DNA of 42,212 bases from an uncultured Pelagibacteraceae bacterium (GCA_902579215.1 CACHGH010000008.1:1-42212); one strand, 5' to 3'; shown: positions 1-8,775, counted from the first letter of the stretch. The notes: generated by a model not told the origin, from the sequence alone. Program-made: numbers and translations.

Positions 1-780
1 GCATTCTTTAGAATTTTTTTTGGGGCAATACCAGTTATTTTTCTTTGTTTATATAAAAAAATTAAAATCGAAGCTTTTACCAAAGACTGGTTTTGGTTTG
101 CATCAATTGGTGTAATAAATTTAGTAATTCCTTTTTTTTTGATTGCTTACGGTGTGCAAAAAGTACAAAGTAACTTAGCAGCAATTTTAATGGCATCTAC
201 ACCACTCAGTGCAACAATTCTTGCTCACTTTTTTACAAAATATGAAAAGATAAATTTTACAAAAGTTATTGGAGTTCTTATCGGTTTTTTTGGCATCATT
301 GTACTATTTTCAGACAATATACTTATAGATAATGAAAACTTTTTTTATGCATTAATGATTTTATTAGGATCTACTTTTTATGTAATCGGAGGGCTTTTAA
401 CTTTAAAAATTAGCAAAAAACGAAACGAAAATGTAACAGCTTCAATTTTAATATGGGGTACAATTGTTGTCTTTCCTATCGCCATGCTTCTTGAACAACC
501 TTGGAACTTTAACCTAAGATTAGATTCGACAATTTCCTTAATTTATCTCGGTATTTTCCCAACAGGTGTTGCTTGGTTATTAAGGTTTCATATTTTAAAA
601 AAAAATGGGTTAGTATTTCAGGCCCAGGTAGCATATTTAATTCCTATATTTGGAGTTATTCTTGGATATATATTTTTAAAAGAAATAATTACTTTAAAAG
701 TTTTAATTGCTCTTGTAACTGTAATAATTGGTTTTTATTTTGTAAGGCGTTCAATTAAGCAAAATCTTACTTCAGTTTAG
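1..780 (+). CDS. EamA/DMT-family membrane transporter, 5' truncated by window edge
   Basis: The reading frame is open from base 1, so the gene starts left of the window; 259 residues are visible and perhaps 30-40 are missing compared with the usual 280-300. It is almost entirely hydrophobic, with alternating membrane helices and short Lys-rich turns, ending in a helix followed by a basic tail. The pattern, including a second-half repeat with a helix-turn of the GVAWLLRF type, fits the ten-helix drug/metabolite transporter superfamily, inner membrane. Substrate cannot be read from sequence. Its last 14 bases overlap the convergent methyltransferase gene. A TTG at 139 is sometimes picked as start, but the frame and the hydrophobic pattern clearly continue upstream of it. 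Confidence 0.85.
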   Translation, partial: AFFRIFFGAIPVIFLCLYKKIKIEAFTKDWFWFASIGVINLVIPFFLIAYGVQKVQSNLAAILMASTPLSATILAHFFTKYEKINFTKVIGVLIGFFGIIVLFSDNILIDNENFFYALMILLGSTFYVIGGLLTLKISKKRNENVTASILIWGTIVVFPIAMLLEQPWNFNLRLDSTISLIYLGIFPTGVAWLLRFHILKKNGLVFQAQVAYLIPIFGVILGYIFLKEIITLKVLIALVTVIIGFYFVRRSIKQNLTSV

Positions 781-1684
781 CAATTTCTTTAATATGCTCA
801 GGTTTTGTTTCACAACAACCACCAATAATTGTTGCACCATCATCAACAATTTTTTTAGCGAAGCTGCATAATATTTTCCCTGTTACACCCTCTCTAGTTC
901 CAAGAGAAATATTTGGGTTTTTTCCAATCTCATCAAACTTTGCTGTATTGAACTGATGAACAGGAAGAGGTTCATCTACACCCCATAAATTAACTTTAAA
1001 ACCAAAGGGAATATTTAAATTTTTCATTTCAAACGAAGATTCTTCAACTATTTCCATGGAAACGCATGCTGAAATTAAACCCAGCCAATTGGTATTTTTA
1101 TACTTTTTTACTATTTCAGTTACTGTTTCCCCAGAAGGTAATCTACAATTTTTCTTTATATGTAAACCAACTAACACTGGAATATTAAGTTTTTCTGTAA
1201 TTTCAAGCGCAGCTTCAATCTCTCTACCACTAGAAATAACATCAAGATAAAAAAAATCTACATATGGTTTAATTAAACTTGCCTGATCATTAAAATTTTT
1301 TTTTATTATATTTAAATCTCTTGTATCAGCTACATAAGTATCGTTTTGTCCTGGTAGGCATCCTGCAATAAGAATATTTTTTTTAGAGACATCTCTAGCC
1401 TTAACAGCAAGTTCGCAAGCTTTTATATTTACATAATCAAATCTATCTTCAATTTTGTTTTGTATTAATCTTTGTTTTCTACTACTAAAGTTGTTAGTTA
1501 CAATTACATCTGAACCAGAGTCAATAAAGGATATGTGAGTATCTATCACTAACTGATGATCTTTCTCATCTAGAAGAGCAGTTGTAGACCATAAAGTTCC
1601 TTTAGTAATTAAACCATTAGCAAGAAGTTCTTGACCCATGCCACCATCTAAAATTCGTAATTTATTAAAATAGTTTAAATCCAT
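767..1684 (-). CDS. Homocysteine S-methyltransferase family protein
   Basis: A 305-residue protein of the zinc-dependent homocysteine/betaine methyltransferase fold (TIM barrel). The N-terminus has the family LDGGMGQEL signature (about residues 12-20), and three cysteines sit where the family binds zinc: Cys207 (in SAC) and the pair Cys290-Cys291 in GGCCETKPEHI. Known members move a methyl group from S-methylmethionine, betaine or a similar donor to homocysteine; the donor here is unknown. Length is normal. The gene starts 1 base after the end of the upstream TSUP exporter gene, so the two are probably co-transcribed. The ATG at 1684 is well placed. Confidence 0.85.
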   Translation of the reverse strand: MDLNYFNKLRILDGGMGQELLANGLITKGTLWSTTALLDEKDHQLVIDTHISFIDSGSDVIVTNNFSSRKQRLIQNKIEDRFDYVNIKACELAVKARDVSKKNILIAGCLPGQNDTYVADTRDLNIIKKNFNDQASLIKPYVDFFYLDVISSGREIEAALEITEKLNIPVLVGLHIKKNCRLPSGETVTEIVKKYKNTNWLGLISACVSMEIVEESSFEMKNLNIPFGFKVNLWGVDEPLPVHQFNTAKFDEIGKNPNISLGTREGVTGKILCSFAKKIVDDGATIIGGCCETKPEHIKEIAKLK

Positions 1685-1685
1685 A

Positions 1686-2432
1686 TTAAATAAATATTTT
1701 AATTCCCATTCTTAAGGCAACAAATAAAACTAGTATAGCTGTTATCAAAGCAAGTATACGTGTTGGAAATATTTTTAAATTTAAAAAATTTCCAATCTGT
1801 CCTCCAATTATTACAGCTAGAATTAAATACCAATATTTTGATATTTCCATTAAAACATAGTTTTTAGTTAATTGTCCAATTATTCCAGAAGTAGAATTAA
1901 TTAATATAAATAAAGAAGCTGCTGTAACTATATGTTTAGGCTTACCTGCTTTTAGTAAAAAAAGTATTGGACTTAAAAATATACCTCCACCTATCCCAAC
2001 TATACCTGAGATGAAACCTAATACTGCTCCAATTAATATAGAAATAAAAAATGGAAGATTTTTATAACTTTCCTCATTATCATCATAATTTTTAAAATTT
2101 GATAACAAGACAATCCCTGCAACTGTCAAAATAAAAAAAAGTATAATCTCAAATAAATTTTTGCTTATTATTAAGGAACCACCAATAAAAGCTAGTGGTA
2201 TTGAGCCAATTAAATAAGGAGTTAGTAATTTTAAATTTAAATTACCTGCTCTTATGTAGTTATAACTATTACCCGAGACAACAAAAATATTGCAGATTAG
2301 TGCTAGCGCGGGAAATACATAATAGGGAACCCCCGTAATTAATAGTATTGCTAAATATGTTGACCCACCACCAAATCCTACACTAGAGTAAAATATAGCT
2401 GTTACAAAAAATAAAATTGATAATATAATCAT
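1686..2432 (-). CDS. TSUP (TauE/SafE) family membrane exporter
   Basis: A 248-residue polytopic membrane protein with the two TSUP glycine-rich signatures, SSVGFGGGS near the N-terminus and SGIVGIGGG about halfway. Family members export sulfite, sulfoacetate and related organic anions; the substrate here is not determined. The open frame extends to an ATG at 2534, but that would overlap moaB by 83 bases and add 34 residues that do not look like the family. The ATG at 2432 begins directly at the first helix, so I chose it. It is divergent from moaB with only 19 bases between the start codons, and runs into the homocysteine methyltransferase gene. Confidence 0.82.
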   Translation of the reverse strand: MIILSILFFVTAIFYSSVGFGGGSTYLAILLITGVPYYVFPALALICNIFVVSGNSYNYIRAGNLNLKLLTPYLIGSIPLAFIGGSLIISKNLFEIILFFILTVAGIVLLSNFKNYDDNEESYKNLPFFISILIGAVLGFISGIVGIGGGIFLSPILFLLKAGKPKHIVTAASLFILINSTSGIIGQLTKNYVLMEISKYWYLILAVIIGGQIGNFLNLKIFPTRILALITAILVLFVALRMGIKIFI

Positions 2433-2451
2433 ATTAGAAATAAATTTTTTT

Positions 2452-2952
2452 ATGGGTGTAAATATAGCATTATTAACAGTAACTGATACCAGAACTTTAG
2501 AAACAGATAAGTCAGGCAATATTCTTGTAGACAAAATAAAAAAAGCACTTCATCAACTTATTGATAGAAAAATATGCAAAGATAATAAAGAAGATATTAA
2601 GAAAATTTTGGTTGAATGGAGTAAATTAAAAGATATTGACGTTATTATAACAACTGGTGGAACTGGATTAACTGGAAGAGACATCACACCGGAGGCTCTA
2701 GATGAAATTGCGGATAAACATATCCCAGGTTTTGGAGAGGTTTTTAGAACAATAAGTTTAAAAACGGTTGGAACTTCTTCTATACAATCTAGAGCATGTG
2801 CAGTGTTAGCAAATGGTAAATATATTTTTGCTCTCCCAGGATCTTCAGGGGGTGTTACAGATGCATGGGATCAAATTTTAATTCATCAGCTTGATATAAA
2901 TCACAAACCCTGTAATTTTGTAGAATTATTTCCAAGATTAAACGAAAAATAA
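2452..2952 (+). CDS. moaB: Molybdenum cofactor biosynthesis protein B
   Basis: A 166-residue protein of the MoaB/MogA molybdopterin-binding fold. It starts with the typical IALLTVTDTRT strand and contains TTGGTGLTGRDITPEA (about residues 64-79), the pterin-binding signature, followed by an ALPGSSGGV loop. MoaB/MogA proteins adenylate molybdopterin before molybdenum insertion. It stands apart from the moaACDE operon by about 8 kb but serves the same pathway, and both molybdoenzymes of this window need it. Start at ATG 2452 gives the family-typical N-terminus. Confidence 0.93.
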   Translation: MGVNIALLTVTDTRTLETDKSGNILVDKIKKALHQLIDRKICKDNKEDIKKILVEWSKLKDIDVIITTGGTGLTGRDITPEALDEIADKHIPGFGEVFRTISLKTVGTSSIQSRACAVLANGKYIFALPGSSGGVTDAWDQILIHQLDINHKPCNFVELFPRLNEK

Positions 2953-2959
2953 ATATAAG

Positions 2960-3808
2960 TTATTTTCTTGTAGCAATATAAACGCCTAATGTTGCTATAA
3001 ATAAACCAATTAAATCAATTGTTGTCAGGCTTTCATTTATAAAGATGTAAGCCATTATAGCAGAAGTAGGAGGAACCAAAAAGAATAAGGTTGTTGTTTT
3101 GCTTACAGAGCCAGCTTTAATTAAAAACATTAAAATTGTAAAAGCGCCAAAAGACACTAATAAAATTTGGTGCGTCATACCCAAAACAAAACTGGTTGTA
3201 AAATTAATAAAAGGATCTTCGAAGAAATAAATTAAAATCAAATTGAAAACACATCCCCCAAAAGCTTGATAGCCATTACTTACTGATAAAGATAATTTTC
3301 CACCTAATTTTTTTTGCCAAAGTGTTCCTATTGTTATTGCAGCTAGAGCAACAATTGAAATTAATATACCTTCTAAAGGTAATTCATTTTCAAAATCAAT
3401 ACCTAAAACTAATAAAGAACCTAAGAAACCTAAGCTTATACCTAGCCACTGCTTCCAAGTAATTTTCTCGTTAAACAAGGGACCTGATAAAATATTTGTT
3501 AATATTGGTTGCAAAGTTACAATTAAAGCTACAATAGCGGCAGGCATTCCTATAGAAAAAGCATACCAACAACCACCCAAATAAATTCCATGAAATAATA
3601 CGCCTGTTGAAAAACTTTCAAATAAATATTTAAATGGAGCTATAATTTTTTCTTTCTTAAATAAAGAGTATAAAAAAAAACCTAATGTAACTAATGCAAA
3701 CCTAAAAGATAAAGCTGCAAAAGGAGACGCATCTTCGACAATAACTTTCCCAGAAATAAAAGCTGACGACCAAAGTAAAATAAAAAAAAGAGGAAAAAAT
3801 TTAATCAT
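2960..3808 (-). CDS. EamA/DMT-family membrane transporter
   Basis: A 282-residue, ten-helix inner-membrane protein of the drug/metabolite transporter superfamily. The N-terminus has the LLWSSAFISGK motif common in EamA proteins, and the two halves resemble each other, each ending in a helix plus short basic turn (final IATLGVYIATRK). Substrate unknown: family members export amino acids, nucleosides or other small metabolites. It is convergent with moaB with 7 bases between stop codons, and the DUF1244 gene lies 15 bases upstream on the same strand, so the two may form a transcript. Confidence 0.85.
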   Translation of the reverse strand: MIKFFPLFFILLWSSAFISGKVIVEDASPFAALSFRFALVTLGFFLYSLFKKEKIIAPFKYLFESFSTGVLFHGIYLGGCWYAFSIGMPAAIVALIVTLQPILTNILSGPLFNEKITWKQWLGISLGFLGSLLVLGIDFENELPLEGILISIVALAAITIGTLWQKKLGGKLSLSVSNGYQAFGGCVFNLILIYFFEDPFINFTTSFVLGMTHQILLVSFGAFTILMFLIKAGSVSKTTTLFFLVPPTSAIMAYIFINESLTTIDLIGLFIATLGVYIATRK

Positions 3809-3823
3809 TTAGACGAAAAATAT

Positions 3824-4069
3824 CTATTTTTGATATTTTTCTTTCCATTCTGAGTAAGGCATTCCATAAACATGCTCTCTAGCTTCAGGATCTGATATTT
3901 TAATACCTTTTTTTTCTGCTTCTTCTCTATACCACTTTGATAAACAATTTCTGCAGAAACCAGCTAAATTCATTAAGTCAAGATTTTGTACATCTTTTCT
4001 TTCTCTAAGATGTTTAACCAGTCTATCGAAAGCTGCAGATTGTAATTCCTTTTTGATGTTATCATCCAT
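3824..4069 (-). CDS. DUF1244 family small protein
   Basis: An 81-residue soluble protein whose whole length matches the DUF1244 family as I recall it, with the invariant-looking NLAGFCRNCLSKWY core (about residues 33-48) and an EAREHVYGMPYSEWK tail. The CxxC in that core might bind a metal, but the family function is unknown. These short proteins are widespread in Alpha- and Gammaproteobacteria. The gene lies 30 bases from the divergent coxG start, and 15 bases upstream of the DMT exporter on its own strand. Confidence 0.85.
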   Translation of the reverse strand: MDDNIKKELQSAAFDRLVKHLRERKDVQNLDLMNLAGFCRNCLSKWYREEAEKKGIKISDPEAREHVYGMPYSEWKEKYQK

Positions 4070-4099
4070 AATAATTTATGTTAAAGTTTTGTTATATTA

Positions 4100-4654
4100 A
4101 TGAAACTATCAGGATCATATCAAATAAAGTTAGAAAAACAAAAGGTTTGGGAAGCTTTAAATAATCCTGAAATTCTTCAAAAATCTATTCCTGGATGTGA
4201 AGAATTTAAAAAAAATTCTGATACTGAATTTTCAGCAACTGCAAAAAATAAAATTGGTCCTTTTAATGCTACCTTTACAGGAGAGATAGAGCTTAAAGAT
4301 TTAAATCCACCTCATAGCTATAAAATTGTTGGATCAGGCAATTCTCCAGTTGGTTTTGCTAATGGAGAGGCTTCTGTAACTTTAGAGGATTTTGAGAATG
4401 GAACAAAGCTTAACTACACTGTTGAAGCTAATGTGGGAGGAAAAATTGCTCAAGTTGGATCACGTCTAATAGACATGACTGCAAAAAAAATGGCAGATAT
4501 TTTTTTTGGAAAATTTTCTGAGTTGGTTTCTTCTAAAGATGAAAAACCAGTTGTTGAAGTTAAAGAAAGTTCACAAACACTAATTCCACGTGAAAAAAAA
4601 ATCTCACAAAAAATCATTTATATATTTATCTATAATAATCATAATAATAACTAG
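4100..4654 (+). CDS. coxG: CoxG-like SRPBCC protein, probable C-terminal frameshift
   Basis: 184 residues as read. Residues 1-145 form a CoxG/SRPBCC domain, with the typical QKVWEALNNPEIL and SIPGCEEF motifs near the start. CoxG proteins lie beside CO-dehydrogenase-like genes and are implicated in attaching the enzyme to the membrane, usually through a C-terminal hydrophobic helix. As read, the C-terminus is a polar Asn-rich tail. If one A is removed from the nine-A run at 4593-4601, translation instead continues to a TGA at 4671-4673 and gives 190 residues ending in a basic stretch plus a strong membrane helix (FIYLSIIIIIITSIYLIS). I think this is the true tail. The structural genes begin about 90 bases further on. 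Confidence 0.85.
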   Translation: MKLSGSYQIKLEKQKVWEALNNPEILQKSIPGCEEFKKNSDTEFSATAKNKIGPFNATFTGEIELKDLNPPHSYKIVGSGNSPVGFANGEASVTLEDFENGTKLNYTVEANVGGKIAQVGSRLIDMTAKKMADIFFGKFSELVSSKDEKPVVEVKESSQTLIPREKKISQKIIYIFIYNNHNNN

Positions 4655-4702
4655 TATTTATCTTATAAGTTGAATCGCGTTAAAGTAGAATCTATTATAT
4701 TT

Positions 4703-4722
4703 TATTGTTGAGTACGACAATA
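4703..4722. promoter_or_regulatory. Inverted repeat upstream of coxS, possible operator
   Basis: Arms TATTGTTG (4703-4710) and CGACAATA (4715-4722) pair at 7 of 8 positions around a 4-base centre. It lies 42 bases before the coxS ATG in the only spacer of this cluster long enough for a promoter. The size and symmetry suit a dimeric regulator site; no particular regulator is recognised. It could also be chance in AT-rich DNA. Confidence 0.35.
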
Positions 4723-4764
4723 TTGTGTGTTTAAATTAACAAATACTAGGGGGGTAAAACTAAT

Positions 4765-5226
4765 ATGACAAAGGTGTCATTAGAAGTTAACGGAAAGAAA
4801 GTTGTTAAAGAAATTCCTGACCACACTACCTTATCAGTTTTTTTAAGAGAAATTTTAAACTTAACGGGAACACACGTCGGTTGCGACACAAGTCAATGCG
4901 GAGCATGTGTGGTACACGTTGATGGAAAATCAATAAAAAGTTGTACCGCTTTAGCTGCTGACCTTAATGGTTCAAAAATTACAACTATAGAGGGACTTGT
5001 ATCAAATGGAAAAATGCACCCTATGCAAGAGGCTTTTAAAAAAACCCATGGTCTACAATGTGGTTTTTGTACGCCAGGGATGGTGATGAGCGCGATTGAT
5101 TTACTAAACAATAAAAAAAATCCTAGTGATAAAGAAATCAGAGATTGGTTAGAGGGCAATATTTGTAGATGCACAGGTTATCAAAATATAATTGCAGCGG
5201 TTAAAGAAGCTGCAACAAAAATGTAA
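4765..5226 (+). CDS. coxS: Molybdenum hydroxylase small subunit, two [2Fe-2S] clusters (CoxS-like)
   Basis: A 153-residue iron-sulfur subunit of the xanthine oxidase/CO dehydrogenase family. It has the plant-ferredoxin-type cluster ligands Cys40, Cys45, Cys48 and Cys60, then the second cluster ligands Cys99, Cys102, Cys134 and Cys136 (CGFCTPGM and GNICRCTGY). It passes electrons from the molybdenum centre to the FAD subunit. Length is standard. A purine-rich AGGGGGG at 4748-4754 sits 10 bases before the ATG as a somewhat unusual ribosome binding site. It heads the S-L-M order typical of form II enzymes, and the large-subunit gene follows 15 bases later. Confidence 0.93.
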   Translation: MTKVSLEVNGKKVVKEIPDHTTLSVFLREILNLTGTHVGCDTSQCGACVVHVDGKSIKSCTALAADLNGSKITTIEGLVSNGKMHPMQEAFKKTHGLQCGFCTPGMVMSAIDLLNNKKNPSDKEIRDWLEGNICRCTGYQNIIAAVKEAATKM

Positions 5227-5241
5227 AAAGGAGATATTAAT

Positions 5242-7617
5242 ATGGCAAGTTTGGTTGGATCTAGAGTTGAAAGAAAAGAAGACAAAAAACTTTTAACTGG
5301 TAGAGGTAAGTATACAGCAGATGTAACTTTTGCTCACCAAACATATGCATATTTTGTACGATCTCCACACGCAAGAGCACAAATTAAAAATGTAGATATT
5401 TCAAAAGCTGTAAAAGCTTCGGGCGTTGTATCAGTTCTTACAGGTAAAGATATTGTTAATGATAAAATTGGAGGACTAATAGCGGGTTGGAGAATTAAGA
5501 GTGAAGATGGTTCTGATATGAAAGTTCCCCCTCATCCACCTTTAGCGAGTGAAAGTGTAAATTACGTTGGTGATCATGTGGCTGTAGTAATTGCAGAAAG
5601 TCTTGACGAAGCTAGAAATGCAGCAGAATTAGTTAAAGTAGACTATAAAGTTTTAAAAGCAGTAGTTAAAACAGATGAAGCAATGAAATCTGATAATATT
5701 TATAAAGATATTCCGAAAAATTTATGTTTCGATTGGCTTTTAGGGGATAGAGCAAAAGTTAAAGAAGCTTTTGATAAAGCTGATAAAATAATAAAAATTG
5801 ATTTAATTAATAATAGACTAATTCCAAATGCTATGGAGCCTAGAGCAGCAAATGCAGATTATAATCCATCAACGGAAGAAATAACTTTATATACTACAAG
5901 TCAAAATCCTCATTTAGCTAGAATAATAATTTCTGCATTTAATGGTGTTGCACCAGAAAATAAATTAAGAGTTATAGCTCCAGATGTTGGTGGTGGTTTT
6001 GGTTCAAAGATTTATCCATATGCGGAAGAAGTTGTTTGTAGTTGGGCGGCAAAGAAAATCGAAAGACCTGTGAAATGGGTTGCAGATAGAACAGAGTCTT
6101 TTTTATCTGATTGTCATGGCAGGGATCATGTTACTCATGCTGAACTTGCAGTTAAGAATGATGGAACTTTTTTAGGTTTTAAAAATGAAACTATAGCAAA
6201 TCTTGGAGCATATGCTTCAGTTTTTGGAACTGTTACACCAACTTATTTATTTGGTCCTTGTGCGACTGGAGTTTATAAAATGCCTGCAGCCTACTCAAAT
6301 GTAAAAGCAGTTTATACTAATACTGCACCAGTTGATGCATATAGAGGAGCAGGAAGACCGGAAGCAACATATACAATTGAAACTCTTGTAGAAAAAGCAG
6401 CAAGGGAGCTAGGTATGGATCCTGCTGAAATTCGTATGAAAAATTTTCCTACTCAGTTTCCATTTCAACAAACTTTAGTTCATTCAGTAGACTCAGGAGA
6501 TTATGTTGGAGGTTTGAAAAAAGCAATGGAAGTTGCTGACTATAAAGGATTTGAAAAACGAAAGAGAGATTCAGCTTCAAAAGGTAAGTTAAGAGGAATA
6601 GGACTATGTTCATACTTTGAAGCATGCGGGATAGCGCCATCGCCTGTTGTTATGATGTTAGGTTGTGGAATAGGTTTATGGGAGTCTGCTGAAGTAAGAT
6701 TTAATCCTACTGGCAATGTTACTGTTTTTACAGGTTCACATAGTCATGGACAAGGACACGATACTACATTTGCCCAAATAGCAGCAGATCAGCTAGGAGT
6801 TCCAATTGAAAATATTGAAATTTCACATGGAGATACTGATAAAGGACCTTTTGGATATGGAACTTATGGATCAAGATCTTTAACTGTTGGTGGTACTGCA
6901 ATTGTAAAAGCTTGCGATAAAATAGTAGCTAAAGGAAAAAAAGTTGCAGCTAAAATGCTAGAAGTAAGTGAGAGCGATGTAGAGTTTAAAGATGGAGAAT
7001 TTATAGTTGCAAAATCTAATAAAAAGAAAACTATTGGTGAGATAGCTTTCGCTTGTTATTTACCTGGAACTTATGGTGAAGTTAAGTCACCACTTCCTGA
7101 AGGTGAAGAGCCAGGTTTAAAAGAAACTTCTTTCTTTGACCCAGTTAATTTTTCTTTCCCAGCAGGCTCTCATATTTGTGAAGTTGAAGTAGATCCTGAT
7201 ACAGGAAAAGTAGAATTAGTTAAATATACAGCTGTCGATGATTTTGGTACAATAATAAATCCTTTAGTAGTTGAAGGACAAGTCCACGGAGGTTTAGCGC
7301 AAGGAATAGGACAAGCTCTTCATGAAAATTGTCATTACGATGATTCAGGCCAACTTGTAACAGCATCTTATATGGATTATACGATGCCTAGAGCTGATAA
7401 CTTCCCTAACTTTGAATTAGGTTTTACTTGTACACCAGCTACATCAAATCCATTAGGAACTAAAGGATGTGGTGAAGCAGGAGCAATTGCAGCACCACCA
7501 ACTGTAATGAATGCGGTAATGAATGCAATTGGAACAGAAATATCGATGCCCGCAACTGCCGAAAAAGTTTGGAAAGCATGTCAAAAAATGAAAAAAGCAA
7601 ATTCAGAGGCGGCCTAA
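5242..7617 (+). CDS. coxL: Molybdenum hydroxylase large subunit, form II CoxL-like
   Basis: A 791-residue molybdopterin-cytosine-dinucleotide-type catalytic subunit. It opens with GSRVERKEDKKLLTGRG, the family N-terminus, and carries GGGFGSK (about residue 250). The active-site loop is AYRGAGR at residues 366-372, the form II version; true form I CO dehydrogenases have AYxCSFR with a copper-binding cysteine, which is absent here. Glu745 in GCGEAGAI matches the catalytic glutamate of the family. The enzyme therefore probably hydroxylates some substrate, but CO oxidation is not assured. Length is normal, there is no signal peptide, so a cytoplasmic or membrane-attached enzyme is expected. RBS AAGGAG precedes the ATG. 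Confidence 0.92.
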   Translation: MASLVGSRVERKEDKKLLTGRGKYTADVTFAHQTYAYFVRSPHARAQIKNVDISKAVKASGVVSVLTGKDIVNDKIGGLIAGWRIKSEDGSDMKVPPHPPLASESVNYVGDHVAVVIAESLDEARNAAELVKVDYKVLKAVVKTDEAMKSDNIYKDIPKNLCFDWLLGDRAKVKEAFDKADKIIKIDLINNRLIPNAMEPRAANADYNPSTEEITLYTTSQNPHLARIIISAFNGVAPENKLRVIAPDVGGGFGSKIYPYAEEVVCSWAAKKIERPVKWVADRTESFLSDCHGRDHVTHAELAVKNDGTFLGFKNETIANLGAYASVFGTVTPTYLFGPCATGVYKMPAAYSNVKAVYTNTAPVDAYRGAGRPEATYTIETLVEKAARELGMDPAEIRMKNFPTQFPFQQTLVHSVDSGDYVGGLKKAMEVADYKGFEKRKRDSASKGKLRGIGLCSYFEACGIAPSPVVMMLGCGIGLWESAEVRFNPTGNVTVFTGSHSHGQGHDTTFAQIAADQLGVPIENIEISHGDTDKGPFGYGTYGSRSLTVGGTAIVKACDKIVAKGKKVAAKMLEVSESDVEFKDGEFIVAKSNKKKTIGEIAFACYLPGTYGEVKSPLPEGEEPGLKETSFFDPVNFSFPAGSHICEVEVDPDTGKVELVKYTAVDDFGTIINPLVVEGQVHGGLAQGIGQALHENCHYDDSGQLVTASYMDYTMPRADNFPNFELGFTCTPATSNPLGTKGCGEAGAIAAPPTVMNAVMNAIGTEISMPATAEKVWKACQKMKKANSEAA

Positions 7618-7629
7618 CAGGATTTTTTT

Positions 7630-8415
7630 ATGAAAACATTCAATTATCATTCAACAAAAGATGTTAAGGAAGCAACTAAATTAGCTTCTTCAAGTTCAGC
7701 ATTTTTAGCAGGAGGAATGACTACTATCCCTTCTATGAAATTAGGTTTAGCCTCTTATAAAGATATTATAGATATAAAAAGGATAAAAAAATTATCTGGC
7801 ATAAAAGTAAGCGCTAAGTCGGTTACAATAGGTTCTACAACAAAACATGTTGAGGTTGCGAATTCTAAAGAAGTAAAAAAAGCTTTACCTTCTTTATCTG
7901 CGTTAGCTGAAGGTATAGGCGACCCTCAAGTTAGAAATAGAGGCACTATTGGGGGGTCAATAGCAAATAACGATCCATCAGCAGACTATCCATCAGCTTG
8001 TATAGCTTTAAACGCAACTATTCACACAAATAATAGAAAAATAAGTGCTGATAAATTTTTTACAGGAATGTTTGAAACATCGCTTAAAAAAGGAGAGTTG
8101 ATAGAAGCAATTGAGTTTCAAATTCCAGAAAAGTCTTGTTATCAAAAATATCCAAACCCAGCATCAAGATATGCTATAGTTGGTGTATATGTTGCAAAAC
8201 ATAAATCTGGAGTAAATGTTGCAGTGACTGGAGCTAAATCATGCGTTTATAATGAAAAAAATATTTCAAATGCACTTTCAAAAAATTTTTCAGCTTCTTC
8301 AATAGACAATGTTGTAGTTTCATCTAGCGGTATAAATTCTGATATCCACGCGTCAGCAGAATATAGAGCAAATATGGTTAAAGTATTTGCAAAAAAAGCT
8401 GTTGAAGCTTGCTAA
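7630..8415 (+). CDS. coxM: Molybdenum hydroxylase medium subunit, FAD-binding (CoxM-like)
   Basis: A 261-residue FAD subunit of the xanthine dehydrogenase/CO dehydrogenase family. The two FAD-binding glycine motifs are present: LAGGMTT near residues 26-32 and TIGGSIANNDPSADYP from residue 106. It takes electrons from the CoxS iron-sulfur subunit and hands them to an acceptor. It follows the large subunit by 12 bases. It is slightly shorter than the usual 270-290 residues, mainly in the C-terminal domain, with no sign of a break. Position third (S-L-M) is as in form II clusters. Confidence 0.92.
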   Translation: MKTFNYHSTKDVKEATKLASSSSAFLAGGMTTIPSMKLGLASYKDIIDIKRIKKLSGIKVSAKSVTIGSTTKHVEVANSKEVKKALPSLSALAEGIGDPQVRNRGTIGGSIANNDPSADYPSACIALNATIHTNNRKISADKFFTGMFETSLKKGELIEAIEFQIPEKSCYQKYPNPASRYAIVGVYVAKHKSGVNVAVTGAKSCVYNEKNISNALSKNFSASSIDNVVVSSSGINSDIHASAEYRANMVKVFAKKAVEAC

Positions 8416-8445
8416 TTAAATCATTCAGTATTAACTTAAAATCAA

Positions 8446-8775
8446 ATGAAAAATTCATTTGATGAAAAAATTTTAGAAGAAGCAAACGATTGGATAAATA
8501 CTAATCAAAGAGTTGTTCTTGCAACTGTCATTCAAACATGGGGATCATCACCACGACAAGTTGGAAGTAGAATGATCGTTAATGAAAAGGGAGATTTTTC
8601 TGGCTCTGTTTCTGGCGGTTGCGTTGAGTCTGCAGTAGTAAGAGAATGTATTGATTTAATTAAAGATAATAAACCATGTAAAAAAATTGAATTCAAAGTT
8701 TCCAACGAAAGTGCCTGGGAAGTAGGACTTGCTTGTGGAGGAGAAATTGCAGTCTATTTAGAACAGATAATTTAA
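8446..8775 (+). CDS. XdhC/CoxI-family maturation factor, N-terminal domain as separate protein
   Basis: A 109-residue protein covering only the first domain of XdhC/CoxI, with the signature VIQTWGSSPRQVGSRM and SGSVSGGCVE (about residues 29-67). XdhC-type proteins bind molybdenum cofactor and help insert the sulfurated cofactor into molybdenum hydroxylases. In many bacteria this domain is fused to a Rossmann domain; here that half is the next gene, whose ATG follows directly on this TAA (8773-8775/8776). The two are presumably translationally coupled and act together on the enzyme encoded just upstream. Confidence 0.88.
   Translation: MKNSFDEKILEEANDWINTNQRVVLATVIQTWGSSPRQVGSRMIVNEKGDFSGSVSGGCVESAVVRECIDLIKDNKPCKKIEFKVSNESAWEVGLACGGEIAVYLEQII

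Noticed and set aside
573-758. A 61-residue plus-strand frame
   Set aside because: It lies inside the DMT exporter gene in another frame and has a composition of Asn, Cys and Ser typical of a frame shadow.
1056-1250. A 64-residue plus-strand frame
   Set aside because: Shadow of the homocysteine methyltransferase gene on the other strand.
2433-2534. Extended N-terminus of the TSUP exporter from ATG 2534
   Set aside because: It would overlap moaB by 83 bases and adds a non-family leader; the ATG at 2432 starts at the first helix.
4893-5174. A 93-residue minus-strand frame
   Set aside because: Antisense to coxS, which has all its cluster cysteines; no supporting ribosome binding site or family.
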